40,149 nucleotides of DNA from Lachnospiraceae bacterium. Its GTDB lineage: Bacteria > Bacillota > Clostridia > Lachnospirales > Lachnospiraceae. Below are positions 31,913 to 40,149 of this stretch, piece by piece. Location: positions 56,992 to 97,140 of the forward strand of contig JAAUZE010000019.1 in NCBI GenBank assembly GCA_014804755.1, in the 5' to 3' direction. The notes beneath the pieces were generated by a model that worked only from the letters and a program-made list of their open reading frames with translations, was not told the origin of the DNA and did not search any database. The translations under genes were made by a program, and so were the position numbers. How positions within the stretch are numbered: position 1 is the first letter of the stretch; every line of letters begins with the position of its first letter.

Positions 31913-34180
31913 ATGAAAAGAATAACGGCAAAGGCGCTTTCCCTGCTTCTTTGCAGCTCTTTACTCTTATCTCTGGCATCCTGCGGAACAAAGTCGGAAA
32001 ACGACGCGCCACAGAACGAGAATGCCGGACAGGAAGCAGGCACACAGACTGACGGGTCAGAAAACGACGCGCCGGAGCAAAACGATGATTCGCAGGGAGA
32101 AACCGCGCCGGAGGAGGCGGAAGCGTATCATTTTACGCCCACTGCTTCTGAACTGGCAAACGCTGATTATGATGTGCGGGTACGGGAAAACAGAAATGAG
32201 GACGGCAGCAAAAAGTATGTCCTCAGCGATATTGCGCCGACCATCTGCTATGATAATCTTTCGCTCGGTTATCTGACGCCGGGGGCAACGACCTATACGC
32301 TGAACCTTGCAGAGGGCGTCACGATCGATGATGTTTCTCTGTCTGCCGTGGATGAAAACTATGCGTCCCTGTCCGTGGAGGATTTAGCGGTTTGGGACAG
32401 TGAAAGCCGCACGCTGACCGCAAACGGCAGCGCTTCCGAAAACGGTGTTGTCTTTTTGGATCTGGTTCAGGGAGGCGAGGTCGTATTCACTGTTAATGTG
32501 CGTGTAACCGCCGCTTATCCCGATGATCCGGACTACGATATCAATGCGGAGAGCATCAAAGACGACGAGCTGGAGTTTTTGTTTGATTATAACGCAGACG
32601 GCGAGCTGGATGAAAACTATAACGTGCATGACCCCGCTCTGACAGAGGCGGTCATCGACGGCGTCCGCTATTATTATATGGTGCAGACGGGCTGGGCGGG
32701 AGGCAATATCATCCGCCGCTCCACCGATCTGATCCATTGGGAGTATCTCGGAAAGACCACGCCCGCTGCCGAAAAGATGGCGGAATACGGCTGGTCCGAG
32801 GTCGATGCCTGGATGCTCACCGACTCCGCGAACTGCCAGTATTGGGCAGCGGATTTAGTTCCCGCCTCCTACGGCGGCTACTGGCTCTATACCTGCCTTG
32901 TGAATTCCGGCTATGACGAGGAAAAACATGACCGCGTATGCATCGTGCTCGCATGGTCCCCCACTTTAGAGGCACGCTCGTTTCAGTATGTGGGCTGCAT
33001 TCTGCAATCGATCAGCGACTATGCGCAGGACGCCCTCTATTATAATGTCGTGGCGCTCGACCCGCAGGTTGCCTATGACGCGGCCGGAAACATGTACTTA
33101 ACCTTCGGTTCTTTCGGTGCCGGAACCTACATGATCGAATTAGACAGCGAGACCGGGCTTCGGAAAGACGGGGAAACGGAATGGCTTGACGAGGATACGA
33201 TCAACACCTATATGGAGGAAGCAAGAGCGACTGCGATCGGCGAGACCCATCCTTACTACGGCACACATATGACCTACTGTGCAGAGGGAAGCGTCATCAC
33301 GCATCAGTACGATGTACCGCTCGTATCCGAAGACGGTGAGATTACAGAAATTTATGACGACTATTATTACCTGATGACCTGCCTCGGTGTTCTTTCAAGG
33401 AATTATGTTCTTTTTACGGCAAAGAGCGATACCATCGATGCCTTTTCCAACTTAAGCGGTGATCCCATGGCGTCCGGCTGGATCGGAAAAGAGCTTGTGA
33501 CCGGCTTATTCCCGCCGCTGTCCGGCTACCGCTCCGACTTAGACCGTGAGAGCTACATCACCACGGCGGACCGCATCGAGGGAAGCACAGAGTATATTGC
33601 GATGTCTTCCTTCCAATGGGCGGACTATGATTTTGATATTCACGCGCCGGGACACGGCGATCTGTACACCACAAGCGACGGCGTGAATATCGCCATGCTG
33701 ATGGTTCGGACGCTCGCCCTGCAAAGCGACAAGACGGCAGAATGTGATAACGGCTATCCGCTTGCAGCCTCCAGCACGAAATTCTTCATGCAGGCGCATC
33801 AGTATTATCTCAATTCCGTCGGAGATATTGTCATCAATGCAAACCGCTATGCGGGCGAACCGGATCGTCCGGTCAGCAAAGAAGAGTTTTTATCCTTTGC
33901 AAATGACAATCAGTTCCAGCTCGTCCTCGCGGGCGACCCATATGTCACAACGACGGCTGTGTATGTGACGCTCGGCGAAGACGGCTCGGTCACAGGAGAT
34001 GCGGCCGGCAGCTGGTCAATGTACGGCGACCGTTATATCAGACTGGATATTGACGGATATGACACGTATTACGGCGTTGTCGCCGTCTCATGGCTTGACA
34101 ATAAGAATTGCGTCGGCATGACCGTAACGGCGATGGGACAATCGACCGGATGGCCGCTGTATATGAACAGCGAGAGCTAA
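31913..34180 (+). CDS. GH43-type lipoprotein, endo-arabinanase-like
   Basis: This cell-surface enzyme of 755 residues begins with a lipoprotein signal (lipobox LASC) and an acidic low-complexity linker (~25-70), then a β-rich domain (~85-210). A five-bladed GH43 catalytic domain has likely residues D240 (NVHDPAL), D383 (ALDPQV) and E458 (AEGSVI), the base, modulator and acid of the family. The C-terminal ~110 residues (GSWSMYGDRYIRLDIDGYDTY) resemble the β-barrel C-domain of extracellular α-1,5-arabinanases. Substrate is probably plant arabinan or a related polymer. AAAGGAGG precedes the ATG. A partial CBM6 protein lies at the right edge, but far from this gene. Confidence 0.85.
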   Translation: MKRITAKALSLLLCSSLLLSLASCGTKSENDAPQNENAGQEAGTQTDGSENDAPEQNDDSQGETAPEEAEAYHFTPTASELANADYDVRVRENRNEDGSKKYVLSDIAPTICYDNLSLGYLTPGATTYTLNLAEGVTIDDVSLSAVDENYASLSVEDLAVWDSESRTLTANGSASENGVVFLDLVQGGEVVFTVNVRVTAAYPDDPDYDINAESIKDDELEFLFDYNADGELDENYNVHDPALTEAVIDGVRYYYMVQTGWAGGNIIRRSTDLIHWEYLGKTTPAAEKMAEYGWSEVDAWMLTDSANCQYWAADLVPASYGGYWLYTCLVNSGYDEEKHDRVCIVLAWSPTLEARSFQYVGCILQSISDYAQDALYYNVVALDPQVAYDAAGNMYLTFGSFGAGTYMIELDSETGLRKDGETEWLDEDTINTYMEEARATAIGETHPYYGTHMTYCAEGSVITHQYDVPLVSEDGEITEIYDDYYYLMTCLGVLSRNYVLFTAKSDTIDAFSNLSGDPMASGWIGKELVTGLFPPLSGYRSDLDRESYITTADRIEGSTEYIAMSSFQWADYDFDIHAPGHGDLYTTSDGVNIAMLMVRTLALQSDKTAECDNGYPLAASSTKFFMQAHQYYLNSVGDIVINANRYAGEPDRPVSKEEFLSFANDNQFQLVLAGDPYVTTTAVYVTLGEDGSVTGDAAGSWSMYGDRYIRLDIDGYDTYYGVVAVSWLDNKNCVGMTVTAMGQSTGWPLYMNSES

Positions 34181-34208
34181 AAAAGAACGCAAAACGTTCC
34201 CCTAAAAA

Positions 34209-34248
34209 AGCGCTCAAAGCAGGTCCTCCTGCTCTGAGCGCTTTTTTT
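34209..34248 (+). terminator. Strong bidirectional terminator after the GH43 gene
   Basis: AGCGCTCA (34209-34216) pairs with TGAGCGCT (34235-34242), and AGCAGG pairs with CCTGCT inside. It is flanked by six A residues on the left and seven T residues on the right. It ends the GH43 transcript and could also stop leftward transcription. Confidence 0.9.
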
Positions 34249-34271
34249 CTTATAGCAATTTTCGTAACCTA

Positions 34272-34326
34272 GAAGAATCGCGAAAGCGATTCTTCGAAAG
34301 AATGGCGCTCTGCGCCATTCTTTTTT
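34272..34326. repeat. Two tandem perfect hairpins at the 3' end of the EAL gene
   Basis: Hairpin A has ten-base arms (34272-34281 and 34286-34295) with a GAAA loop. After four bases, hairpin B has nine-base arms (34300-34308 and 34312-34320) with a TCT loop, followed on the plus strand by six T residues that run into the EAL stop codon. Hairpin B can terminate rightward transcription. The paired design also resembles a REP-type palindromic unit. Confidence 0.7.
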
Positions 34327-36268
34327 ATCCCATAGCCTCTCTATTTGCATTGGCAATAAAGGTAACAAAATCTTTCTTCGGGATCGGCTTTGAAAAGAAA
34401 TACCCCTGAATGAAATCACATTGCAGTCCCGCGAACTCATCCAGCGCTTCCTGCGTTTCAACGCCTTCCACGACAACCTCCATATCCATGTCTTTTAACA
34501 TTTTCACCGTATTCTTTATGACGATCCACATCTTGGGATTATTTTTTTCATCCACAAAAGACTTATCCAGTTTGATGATCTTTAGCGGCAGTTCAATCAC
34601 GCGCTTGATGTTAGAATAGCCCGTTCCGTAATCATCCAAGGAAAAACTGAGTCCCGCCCGGGCAAGTGCTTCGAGATTCTCCGTCATGGCTTTCTGCTCA
34701 TAGGCCGTGGCGCTCTCCGTAATCTCCAGATTGATCTTATCCGCTGAAATATGATATTTGTCCATAATGGTAAGCAGCTTATCCGCCAGATCCGCTTTCA
34801 TGATCTGTGCCACGGACAGATTCACCTCAATATAGTCAAGACCCAGCTTTTCAAAGCTCTCACTCGCGATAAACCGACAGACTTTCTCAAAAACAAATTC
34901 CCCTATCCGATGAATCGCACCGCTTTTCTCGGCCGCATGGATCAACAGCTCCGGCGAAATGAAGCCCCGCTGCGGGTCAAATAACCGAAGCAATGCCTCC
35001 GCAGAAGTGATCCTGCCCTGTTTGGTCGAATAGATCGGCTGATAGTATACCTGAAAGCTCTCATTCTCAAGCGCCTGCTCAATGATCAGATCAATATTGT
35101 TCTGAATATCAAGCTGATTCTCGTCATAGAGTTTGCCGGCGGACATCACCTGCCCGGTATAGTCGTTTTTTATGTGAAAATCCAGTCCAAAGGACATCAG
35201 CGCCTTAAAGTCCTTGATTTCCTCCGGACAACGTGCCAATATGAGAAACGGCGTCAGACTGATATTTAAGCCGTTGCTGCTGATGGGGATCTTTAACTCC
35301 CGATTCAGCGCATCCGCCAGCATCTGGGCCTTATCCTGATCTTTTTCCCGAAAGACCATTCGGAATCTGCCGTTATCAAGATAATACAGATCCGCACCGC
35401 CGTGTATTTTTCTGTTCAGCCTGCGAATCGTATCGGCAACCATTTTCAATATCTCTGTCATGGAATCAAACCCGATCATTGTCTGGATCGTGCGGAAATT
35501 TGTGATATTGAGCATAACGATATGCACGTGCTTATCATTCTCAAAAGCGCGTTTCATATCATGGGCATAGGCACTGTGCTTCATAAGATTGGTGAACGTA
35601 TCGACATACTCCTCCGGCCGCTGAAGCCCCATGGTCATGATCAGCAGACCGAGCGAGCCGCAGAACATTTCGATCAAAGCCGTCGGGACAAAAAACTGCA
35701 CCAGCATCGCCGCCACGTCGATCGGAACGACCGCGCCGACCGCCGCCAGATTTGCCCAGCCGAATAGTTTGCGATACCGGATCATATAGCCTATGACGAT
35801 CAACACATACAGGATCGTCGTCACATACATCACGCCGATCAACGGTCCGCGCTGATAACCGTTCTCAACCGAAAAAATGAGGTGGGTGAACGAATTCGTA
35901 GCAAACGCAAGCAATACGACCGCAAGCGGCAGGATCATAAGTACCTGAAGCACGGGATTCCTGCGTAATTTGTGCCATGTGTCCGTCATACTGATGATAA
36001 ACAGCAGGTACAACGGCACCGTGAGATAATGCGTGAGCAAATATCCCATATTCGCTATGTAGATCACAGCCGCCTGTTCACACTGTGCCCGTTCAATGAG
36101 AATCGTCGCAATATCAAACGCCGTCGAGGCCGTTGCCGTCACCAGAATGAGCAGGAAGATCCGATTTGATCTGTCATGCATCATTTTGCGCAGTACCCGC
36201 GTAACTACCAGTATGAACAGCAAAGCAAGTGCGGCAATATCAAGACTGATGCTTTTTCCCATACCCAT
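34325..36268 (-). CDS. Membrane GGDEF(degenerate)-EAL protein, c-di-GMP phosphodiesterase
   Basis: This protein of 647 residues starts with about seven membrane helices (~8-220), a likely sensory module. A GGDEF domain follows in which the signature is replaced by LDNGRF (~297-302), so it should not make c-di-GMP. The EAL domain is complete: AEALLRLF (E424), the Asn of IEVNLSVAQ, LEITES, DDYGTGYS, IKLDKSF, VVEGVET and IQGYFFSKP. All metal and catalytic residues are present, so it should hydrolyse c-di-GMP. It stands alone on the minus strand, between the paired hairpins and a 76-base gap to the flavoprotein gene. Confidence 0.93.
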   Translation of the reverse strand: MGMGKSISLDIAALALLFILVVTRVLRKMMHDRSNRIFLLILVTATASTAFDIATILIERAQCEQAAVIYIANMGYLLTHYLTVPLYLLFIISMTDTWHKLRRNPVLQVLMILPLAVVLLAFATNSFTHLIFSVENGYQRGPLIGVMYVTTILYVLIVIGYMIRYRKLFGWANLAAVGAVVPIDVAAMLVQFFVPTALIEMFCGSLGLLIMTMGLQRPEEYVDTFTNLMKHSAYAHDMKRAFENDKHVHIVMLNITNFRTIQTMIGFDSMTEILKMVADTIRRLNRKIHGGADLYYLDNGRFRMVFREKDQDKAQMLADALNRELKIPISSNGLNISLTPFLILARCPEEIKDFKALMSFGLDFHIKNDYTGQVMSAGKLYDENQLDIQNNIDLIIEQALENESFQVYYQPIYSTKQGRITSAEALLRLFDPQRGFISPELLIHAAEKSGAIHRIGEFVFEKVCRFIASESFEKLGLDYIEVNLSVAQIMKADLADKLLTIMDKYHISADKINLEITESATAYEQKAMTENLEALARAGLSFSLDDYGTGYSNIKRVIELPLKIIKLDKSFVDEKNNPKMWIVIKNTVKMLKDMDMEVVVEGVETQEALDEFAGLQCDFIQGYFFSKPIPKKDFVTFIANANREAMG

Positions 36269-36344
36269 CCCCCTTACACAGCATGATACTTTATTTATAT
36301 CATTTTAACGTGTAAAAGTCAATGAAGCCGCAGGAAGCTTGCGG

Positions 36345-37196
36345 TCAGTTCTGCGACGAAAGGTAAGCGATGACATTATGCGCCGCTACGTTTCCCTCGC
36401 CGACCGCCTTCGTATACTGATACGGTCTGCCTGTACAATCTCCCGCAGCAAAGCACCCCGGTAAATTCGTCGCCATTTGACGGTCAACCACAATATGTCC
36501 GTTTTCCACCTGAAGCCCCGGAATCAGTTTTGTCGGAGCGATCGCGTTTCTCAGGCAGAATACGCCGTCAACCTCCTTCGTCTCCCCGCTGCGAAGCGTG
36601 ATGGACGTCACGCGCTGATCTCCATGAACTGCCACCGGAGCGTCCCTCAAAACCGTCACGTTTTCCCTATTCATTGCACTCTCAAAGCTGGGATAGTAAA
36701 GCACCTTGGATGCCAGCTCCGCCAAATATGCTACCTCATGCTCAAATCGGGGCGTATTACATACGACCGCGATCGTTTTCCCTTTATAAAGCATCCCGTC
36801 ACAGGTCGCGCAGTAGCTTATGCCCTTTCCCAGCAGCTCCTCTTCCCCGTCCATGAGCTTCGCTGCCATGACTCCCATCGCCAGGATCAGCGTTTTCGCC
36901 TCATAGAGCTCATTGTCCGCAAGCACCATGAAATGTCCGCCGGAATGCATAACGCTCGTCACGGTCTTTTCCGTGATCTCCAAGCCTGCGCTCACCATAT
37001 GCGCTTGGAATCTTTCAAAAAGCTCTGCACCGCCGATCTCCGGAAAACCGGGATAATTGGTTATCTTTTCCGCTTTTGTAACCTTATCGCTTAACGTTTT
37101 GGAACCAAACCATACAAAATCCTTTTGATAGGTTTTCAGATTGAGCGCCGCTGACAGCCCGCCCGGTCCGGTTCCTATGATTGCACAATCAAACAT
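36345..37196 (-). CDS. Thioredoxin-reductase-like flavoprotein lacking the NADPH site
   Basis: This protein of about 283 residues has the fold of low-Mr thioredoxin reductase: FAD motif GTGPGGLSAA near the N-terminus, redox pair SYCATCDG (C129/C132), and the C-terminal FAD motif GCFAAGDCTG. The NADPH domain lacks both recognition motifs. GGGxxA is CNTPRFE and HRRxxxR is YPSFESA. Known clostridial ferredoxin-dependent flavin thioredoxin reductases show this same loss, so ferredoxin is a possible donor; this is inference. A longer start at 37226 exists. The ATG at 37196 begins MFDCAIIGTG and has AAAGGAG 12 bases upstream. The two starts are hard to separate. Confidence 0.85.
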   Translation of the reverse strand: MFDCAIIGTGPGGLSAALNLKTYQKDFVWFGSKTLSDKVTKAEKITNYPGFPEIGGAELFERFQAHMVSAGLEITEKTVTSVMHSGGHFMVLADNELYEAKTLILAMGVMAAKLMDGEEELLGKGISYCATCDGMLYKGKTIAVVCNTPRFEHEVAYLAELASKVLYYPSFESAMNRENVTVLRDAPVAVHGDQRVTSITLRSGETKEVDGVFCLRNAIAPTKLIPGLQVENGHIVVDRQMATNLPGCFAAGDCTGRPYQYTKAVGEGNVAAHNVIAYLSSQN

Positions 37197-37274
37197 GCTG
37201 ACTCTGTGCTCCTTTCCGTTCTTCATCTATTCATAGTATCCTCGAAAATTTCAATTCTACCCGCTCCATAATTG

Positions 37275-37823
37275 CTATGTTCCCATTTTCTGATTTCTGA
37301 TCTCGCCAAGAGTTCTCGGCGTGTATCCCATATAGTCAAGCATACAGCCGACATTATAGCACTCAAACGGAATATTCCTGCTCTTACAGATACAAGCGTA
37401 CTCCTGAAAAGCAAGGTAATCGTCATTATTATGAACATGACCGTACAAATGCACGGCTCCCCGATACTGATTATACCAATGCGCGATCGGATAATGGCTC
37501 ATCACGACCTGAACTTCACCATCCGTGATCACAGCATAATCTTTGATCCACTCAAAGTAAGCTTTCATTTCCGCGGTCGGCTTGTCGTGATTACCCAGGA
37601 TCAAAAACTTTCTTCCCGGTAACTCGCATAACACCGCAAGACCCTCCGCATTTTTCCATGCAAAATCACCGAGAATATACACCTCGTCATCACAGGCGAC
37701 GACATTGTTCCAGTTTTCCACCAATTTTTCACGCATTTGGACAATATCGGCAAAGGGTCTGCCATCATGCCTGATCACATTTTTGTGCCCCAAATGCAAA
37801 TCGGATATATAAAATTTAGACAA
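37275..37823 (-). CDS. Calcineurin-like metallophosphoesterase
   Basis: This protein of 182 residues has the metal-binding series of the superfamily: SDLHLGH near the start, ILGDFAW (~50), LILGNHDK (~75), MSHYPI (~108) and LYGHVHNN (~128). All are in order and intact. It is a cytoplasmic phosphoesterase of the small single-domain group also found in phages and mobile elements. The substrate cannot be read from the sequence. Its stop lies about 80 bases from the flavoprotein start on the same strand; no terminator is seen between them. Confidence 0.88.
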   Translation of the reverse strand: MSKFYISDLHLGHKNVIRHDGRPFADIVQMREKLVENWNNVVACDDEVYILGDFAWKNAEGLAVLCELPGRKFLILGNHDKPTAEMKAYFEWIKDYAVITDGEVQVVMSHYPIAHWYNQYRGAVHLYGHVHNNDDYLAFQEYACICKSRNIPFECYNVGCMLDYMGYTPRTLGEIRNQKMGT

Positions 37824-37882
37824 AGTATCTTTCCTTTCCGAATAAGTTTACATAAGTCTCTTCTGCAAGTGTGATCACGCAG

Positions 37883-38314
37883 CTACAACAGCTCCTGCAG
37901 ATTCGCCAGCACCCGATCCAGCAGACCGTCCAGAATATCCGCGTCCTCCTGCGTCATCCCACGGTAAAACAGCCGATTCATCTCCTCGGATACCTGCTCG
38001 TACCTATCCTGCAGTCCCTTCGCTGTATCAGTCAGGCAGATAATCACCTGCCTCTTGTCCGCCGATGAATTCTGCCGCGTGATCAACCCGGCTTCTTCCA
38101 TACGGATCAGCATGGCAGTGAGCGTACTCTTTGCAAGGCCTGTCTGCTGCACCAGCCGGGAGATTGGAATCCCGTCCTCCTGCCAGAGCACATAGAGTAT
38201 CCTGCCCTGAGGACCGTTGAATTCTTCCACGCCGCTTTCCGTGAGCAGCCGCTGGAAAATCCTGCCCTGCACCTGCTTAACTTGTGAAATAAGGAAACCG
38301 GTTCTTGTTTCCAT
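37883..38314 (-). CDS. MarR-family regulator
   Basis: This protein of 143 residues has flanking dimerisation helices and a winged helix (GPQGRILYVLWQEDGIPISRLVQQTGLAKSTLTAMLIRMEEAGLI, wing RQNSSADKRQVIICLT). Start choice: the ATG at 38314 follows AAAGGAGG; the frame is open to 38371 without a better site. A near-consensus promoter with an adjoining dyad lies just upstream, pointing to autoregulation. It stands near the metallophosphoesterase gene on the same strand (~60 bases), which could be a target. Confidence 0.9.
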   Translation of the reverse strand: METRTGFLISQVKQVQGRIFQRLLTESGVEEFNGPQGRILYVLWQEDGIPISRLVQQTGLAKSTLTAMLIRMEEAGLITRQNSSADKRQVIICLTDTAKGLQDRYEQVSEEMNRLFYRGMTQEDADILDGLLDRVLANLQELL

Positions 38315-38333
38315 ATGTCCTCCTTTTTCTTGT

Positions 38334-38378
38334 ATCGTACTATTTAAAACATTTTTTATCAAGTACGACACGGTACTT
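38334..38378 (-). promoter_or_regulatory. Promoter and operator of the second MarR gene
   Basis: On the minus strand TTGATA (38362-38357) and TACGAT (38339-38334) are 17 bases apart. The dyad AAGTAC-N6-GTACTT (38361-38378) runs into the -35, so bound repressor would exclude RNA polymerase. The leader from the -10 to the ribosome site is short, about 12 bases. Confidence 0.75.
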
Positions 38379-38442
38379 TTGCCTTCGGATCAGACTGATC
38401 CGAGAAGTCCGTATGGAAGGCGCCTCATAATCTACCGCAATA

Positions 38443-39672
38443 CTACTCTGAAAAGGCTTCCCATTCTGTCAGACCGATTTCCGCAAACGGCGCCTCCATA
38501 CAGACATAATAGCGGGACACACTGCTGGTAAGCCCCAATTTGTCGGGTGTCAGATAAAAATCATCTGTAGCGTCCACGTCCACCCACTGGCTTGCCTCCT
38601 CCACCTGCCTTCGGTCCGCCTCCTCCATCTCTTCCGGAGACATATATCCGTCCATCCATATCGGAAAGCTGTGAAACGCCCCCGTTCCGGTAAGCTCCTG
38701 CACTGTCCGATCAGGACCGATCACATCCCTCAGAGTCAGAGCCTGTCCGGTCGTCAGGTCTATGGTCATTCCATATTTCCAAGTACTGGGGTGAGCGGCA
38801 TAGTGGAAGGTGTTATCCGCATAAATACATGCTGACAGATAGCTGTCATCCCTGCGCGTTATCTCACAGTTGCGGTATAGATAGCAATGCATCAGCTCCT
38901 CCGGATTCCACAAGAAAAACGCTTCCCTGATACACTGGTTGATCTTCTTAACATCCTCAAGCCCCGGTGTGTATACACTGTACTGAGGATACTCAACCGT
39001 CACCGTAACACCCATCCGCTCATCCTTATAAACATAGATATACATATCCAGATAGTCCGCGTTCTCGTCGATGCGCAGGTCTTCATAAACCACCGGCCCG
39101 GAAGGAATATCAAACCGCAGCGGAGCCTCCAGGTTCATCTCGGCGGACAACTCCGCCTGATACACCGACACGGTTCGAAACTCCTGTGCATCTTCGTCAT
39201 CCTTGGCCAGATAGGAATCATTCTTTGTCAACACCGGCTCGTATTCTCCGGAAAAAGTATACCAATCCCGTTCCGGATCATAGTTGTAGGTAAAACTCTC
39301 ATACCAAAGTCCTTCTTCCCCCTCTAACAACATTTTCTGAAAAGGCTGATCCTTCCATTCTGACGGTTGGGCAAAATAGACCGTATAGGATCCCTGTATA
39401 TCATGCTGGCGAAAGCCCTGCTGCAAAAACAACAACTCCTGCCGGAACAATGCTCTCTGTTCTTCTGGCAGTTCCTCCCAAGCGTCTGCTTCTTCCGACG
39501 CTCCCGCATGCGCCATCGCCTCCGGCGTTTCCCCACCGTCTGCCGTCTCCGTTCCCTCTGCGGCATTTTCGGTTACCTCCGATATAATCTCCGGCTCCGG
39601 CTGTGTGCCACAGCCATTTAGAAGACATAGACCAAGCCCCGCTACAATACCCAATATTTTTTTATACATCAT
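38443..39672 (-). CDS. Lipoprotein with C-terminal DUF3298/RsiV-like domain
   Basis: This surface lipoprotein of 409 residues has lipobox LLNGC, an acidic Glu/Ala/Thr-rich linker (~25-65), a middle region I do not recognise, and a C-terminal domain resembling DUF4163/DUF3298 (DSYLSACIYADNTFHYAAHP, then MTIDLTTGQALTLRDVIG, then FYLTPDKLGLTSSVSRYYV). This last domain also forms the extracellular part of the lysozyme-sensing anti-sigma factor RsiV. Here it lacks a membrane helix and an anti-sigma part. The protein may therefore sense or bind wall material; this is inference. Confidence 0.8.
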   Translation of the reverse strand: MMYKKILGIVAGLGLCLLNGCGTQPEPEIISEVTENAAEGTETADGGETPEAMAHAGASEEADAWEELPEEQRALFRQELLFLQQGFRQHDIQGSYTVYFAQPSEWKDQPFQKMLLEGEEGLWYESFTYNYDPERDWYTFSGEYEPVLTKNDSYLAKDDEDAQEFRTVSVYQAELSAEMNLEAPLRFDIPSGPVVYEDLRIDENADYLDMYIYVYKDERMGVTVTVEYPQYSVYTPGLEDVKKINQCIREAFFLWNPEELMHCYLYRNCEITRRDDSYLSACIYADNTFHYAAHPSTWKYGMTIDLTTGQALTLRDVIGPDRTVQELTGTGAFHSFPIWMDGYMSPEEMEEADRRQVEEASQWVDVDATDDFYLTPDKLGLTSSVSRYYVCMEAPFAEIGLTEWEAFSE

Positions 39673-39732
39673 AATCTCTTTCCCCGCTGTACGCCACTCT
39701 CATTCGAACTGATTTTTTATCCATCATATATC

Positions 39733-39778
39733 AAAAAAAAGCCGGTCAATACAGTCTCAGCGCTGTATCGAACAGCTT
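39733..39778 (-). terminator. Terminator after the CBM6 protein gene
   Basis: On the minus strand a 16-base imperfect stem (arms 39778-39763 and 39754-39739) is followed by eight T residues (39740-39733). It ends transcription from the gene that enters at the right edge. The remaining bases between 39779 and 39873 show nothing further. Confidence 0.7.
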
Positions 39779-39873
39779 TTCTTATTTCCTTATCGTTAGT
39801 ATAATACGCTCCAGATCACTTTTCAAGTTCACCCCGGCAGACTGTCCCGCAGGCACAGTGCGCCCCAGCCCTC

Positions 39874-40149
39874 TTATATCAAGTCAGAGTGAGTTAATGG
39901 TAAATGTTTCATTGTAAACTCTAATAATCTCAAATCAGATTTGCTTTGCCAAACAAACATGAGAGATCTGACACCTGCCAGAATATTGCATACAACAGCA
40001 GTCCTTTCCCATCCTTCGGTCTGACCAACGACGATCTCTCCAATCGGCCCGCTTTGCCCGGATACCATGACAGAAAGCTTTCCTTTTCCGGCCGCCTTAT
40101 ACCTGAAAGTCAATTTTGTTTTCCCTCCGGTAAAATGAAAGTATTTATA
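39874..40149 (-). CDS. C-terminal CBM6-like carbohydrate-binding module (partial, enters from right edge)
   Basis: The last 91 residues of a longer protein are visible; the frame is open to the window edge. The pattern (GGKTKLTFRYKAAGKGKLSV, then IGEIVVGQTEGWERTAVV, then AGVRSLMFVW and LRLLEFTM) matches the β-sandwich of CBM6 modules, including the Gly-Trp and the final core strand. Such modules usually end glycoside hydrolases. The catalytic part is outside the window. A TTG at 40113 is not a real start. Confidence 0.7.
   Translation of the reverse strand, partial: YKYFHFTGGKTKLTFRYKAAGKGKLSVMVSGQSGPIGEIVVGQTEGWERTAVVCNILAGVRSLMFVWQSKSDLRLLEFTMKHLPLTHSDLI

Overview
The window looks like a gut Firmicute of the Lachnospiraceae type (class Clostridia). 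The reasons are AGGAGG-type ribosome binding sites throughout, a Gram-positive type IV secretion (T4SS) module, a type 2 PyrF, lipoprotein signal peptides, a heterodimeric ABC exporter and family resemblances recalled from that group. No database search was possible, so all family names rest on reading the motifs.

Region 1 (about 1-15.6 kb, all genes on the minus strand) is the transfer half of an integrative conjugative element (ICE). In transcription order from the right it has: an AT-rich cargo pair (a HEPN protein and a Ser/Thr kinase), a helix-turn-helix regulator, a small sigma/ArpU-like protein, two terminator-like hairpins, then a VirB2-like pilin, VirB6-like channel protein, Gly-rich secreted/membrane protein, C39-like peptidase, PrgI-VirB4 fusion ATPase, DUF5697-like, DUF6100-like and winged-helix proteins, and the 5' part of the VirD4 coupling protein, which runs off the left edge. 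Relaxase and integrase are not in the window.

Region 2 (15.2-17.9 kb) looks like a boundary. It holds a 38-bp palindrome, three tandem 12-mers, a likely truncated 5' end of pyrE, an XRE repressor, and a divergent membrane glycosyltransferase. The last two are separated by three copies of one operator (ATACT-N3-AGTAT).

Region 3 (17.9-40.1 kb) reads as chromosome. It carries pyrF with a degenerate Nudix gene and a TPR lipoprotein; an M19 dipeptidase; a large membrane TIR-propeller protein directly abutting a DHH phosphoesterase; greA with a small coupled gene; a long inverted-repeat element; a MarR-ABC exporter operon; a GH43 arabinanase-like lipoprotein; a c-di-GMP phosphodiesterase; a thioredoxin-reductase-like flavoprotein without an NADPH site; a metallophosphoesterase; a second MarR gene with a clear promoter/operator; a DUF3298-like lipoprotein; and the 3' end of a CBM6-bearing protein.

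The most interesting candidates are (i) the cargo pair of a kinase with an AbiJ-NTD3-like N-terminus and an ApeA-like HEPN RNase, a possible two-gene anti-phage system, and (ii) the TIR/coiled-coil/propeller receptor coupled to a DHH phosphodiesterase, a possible nucleotide-signalling pair.
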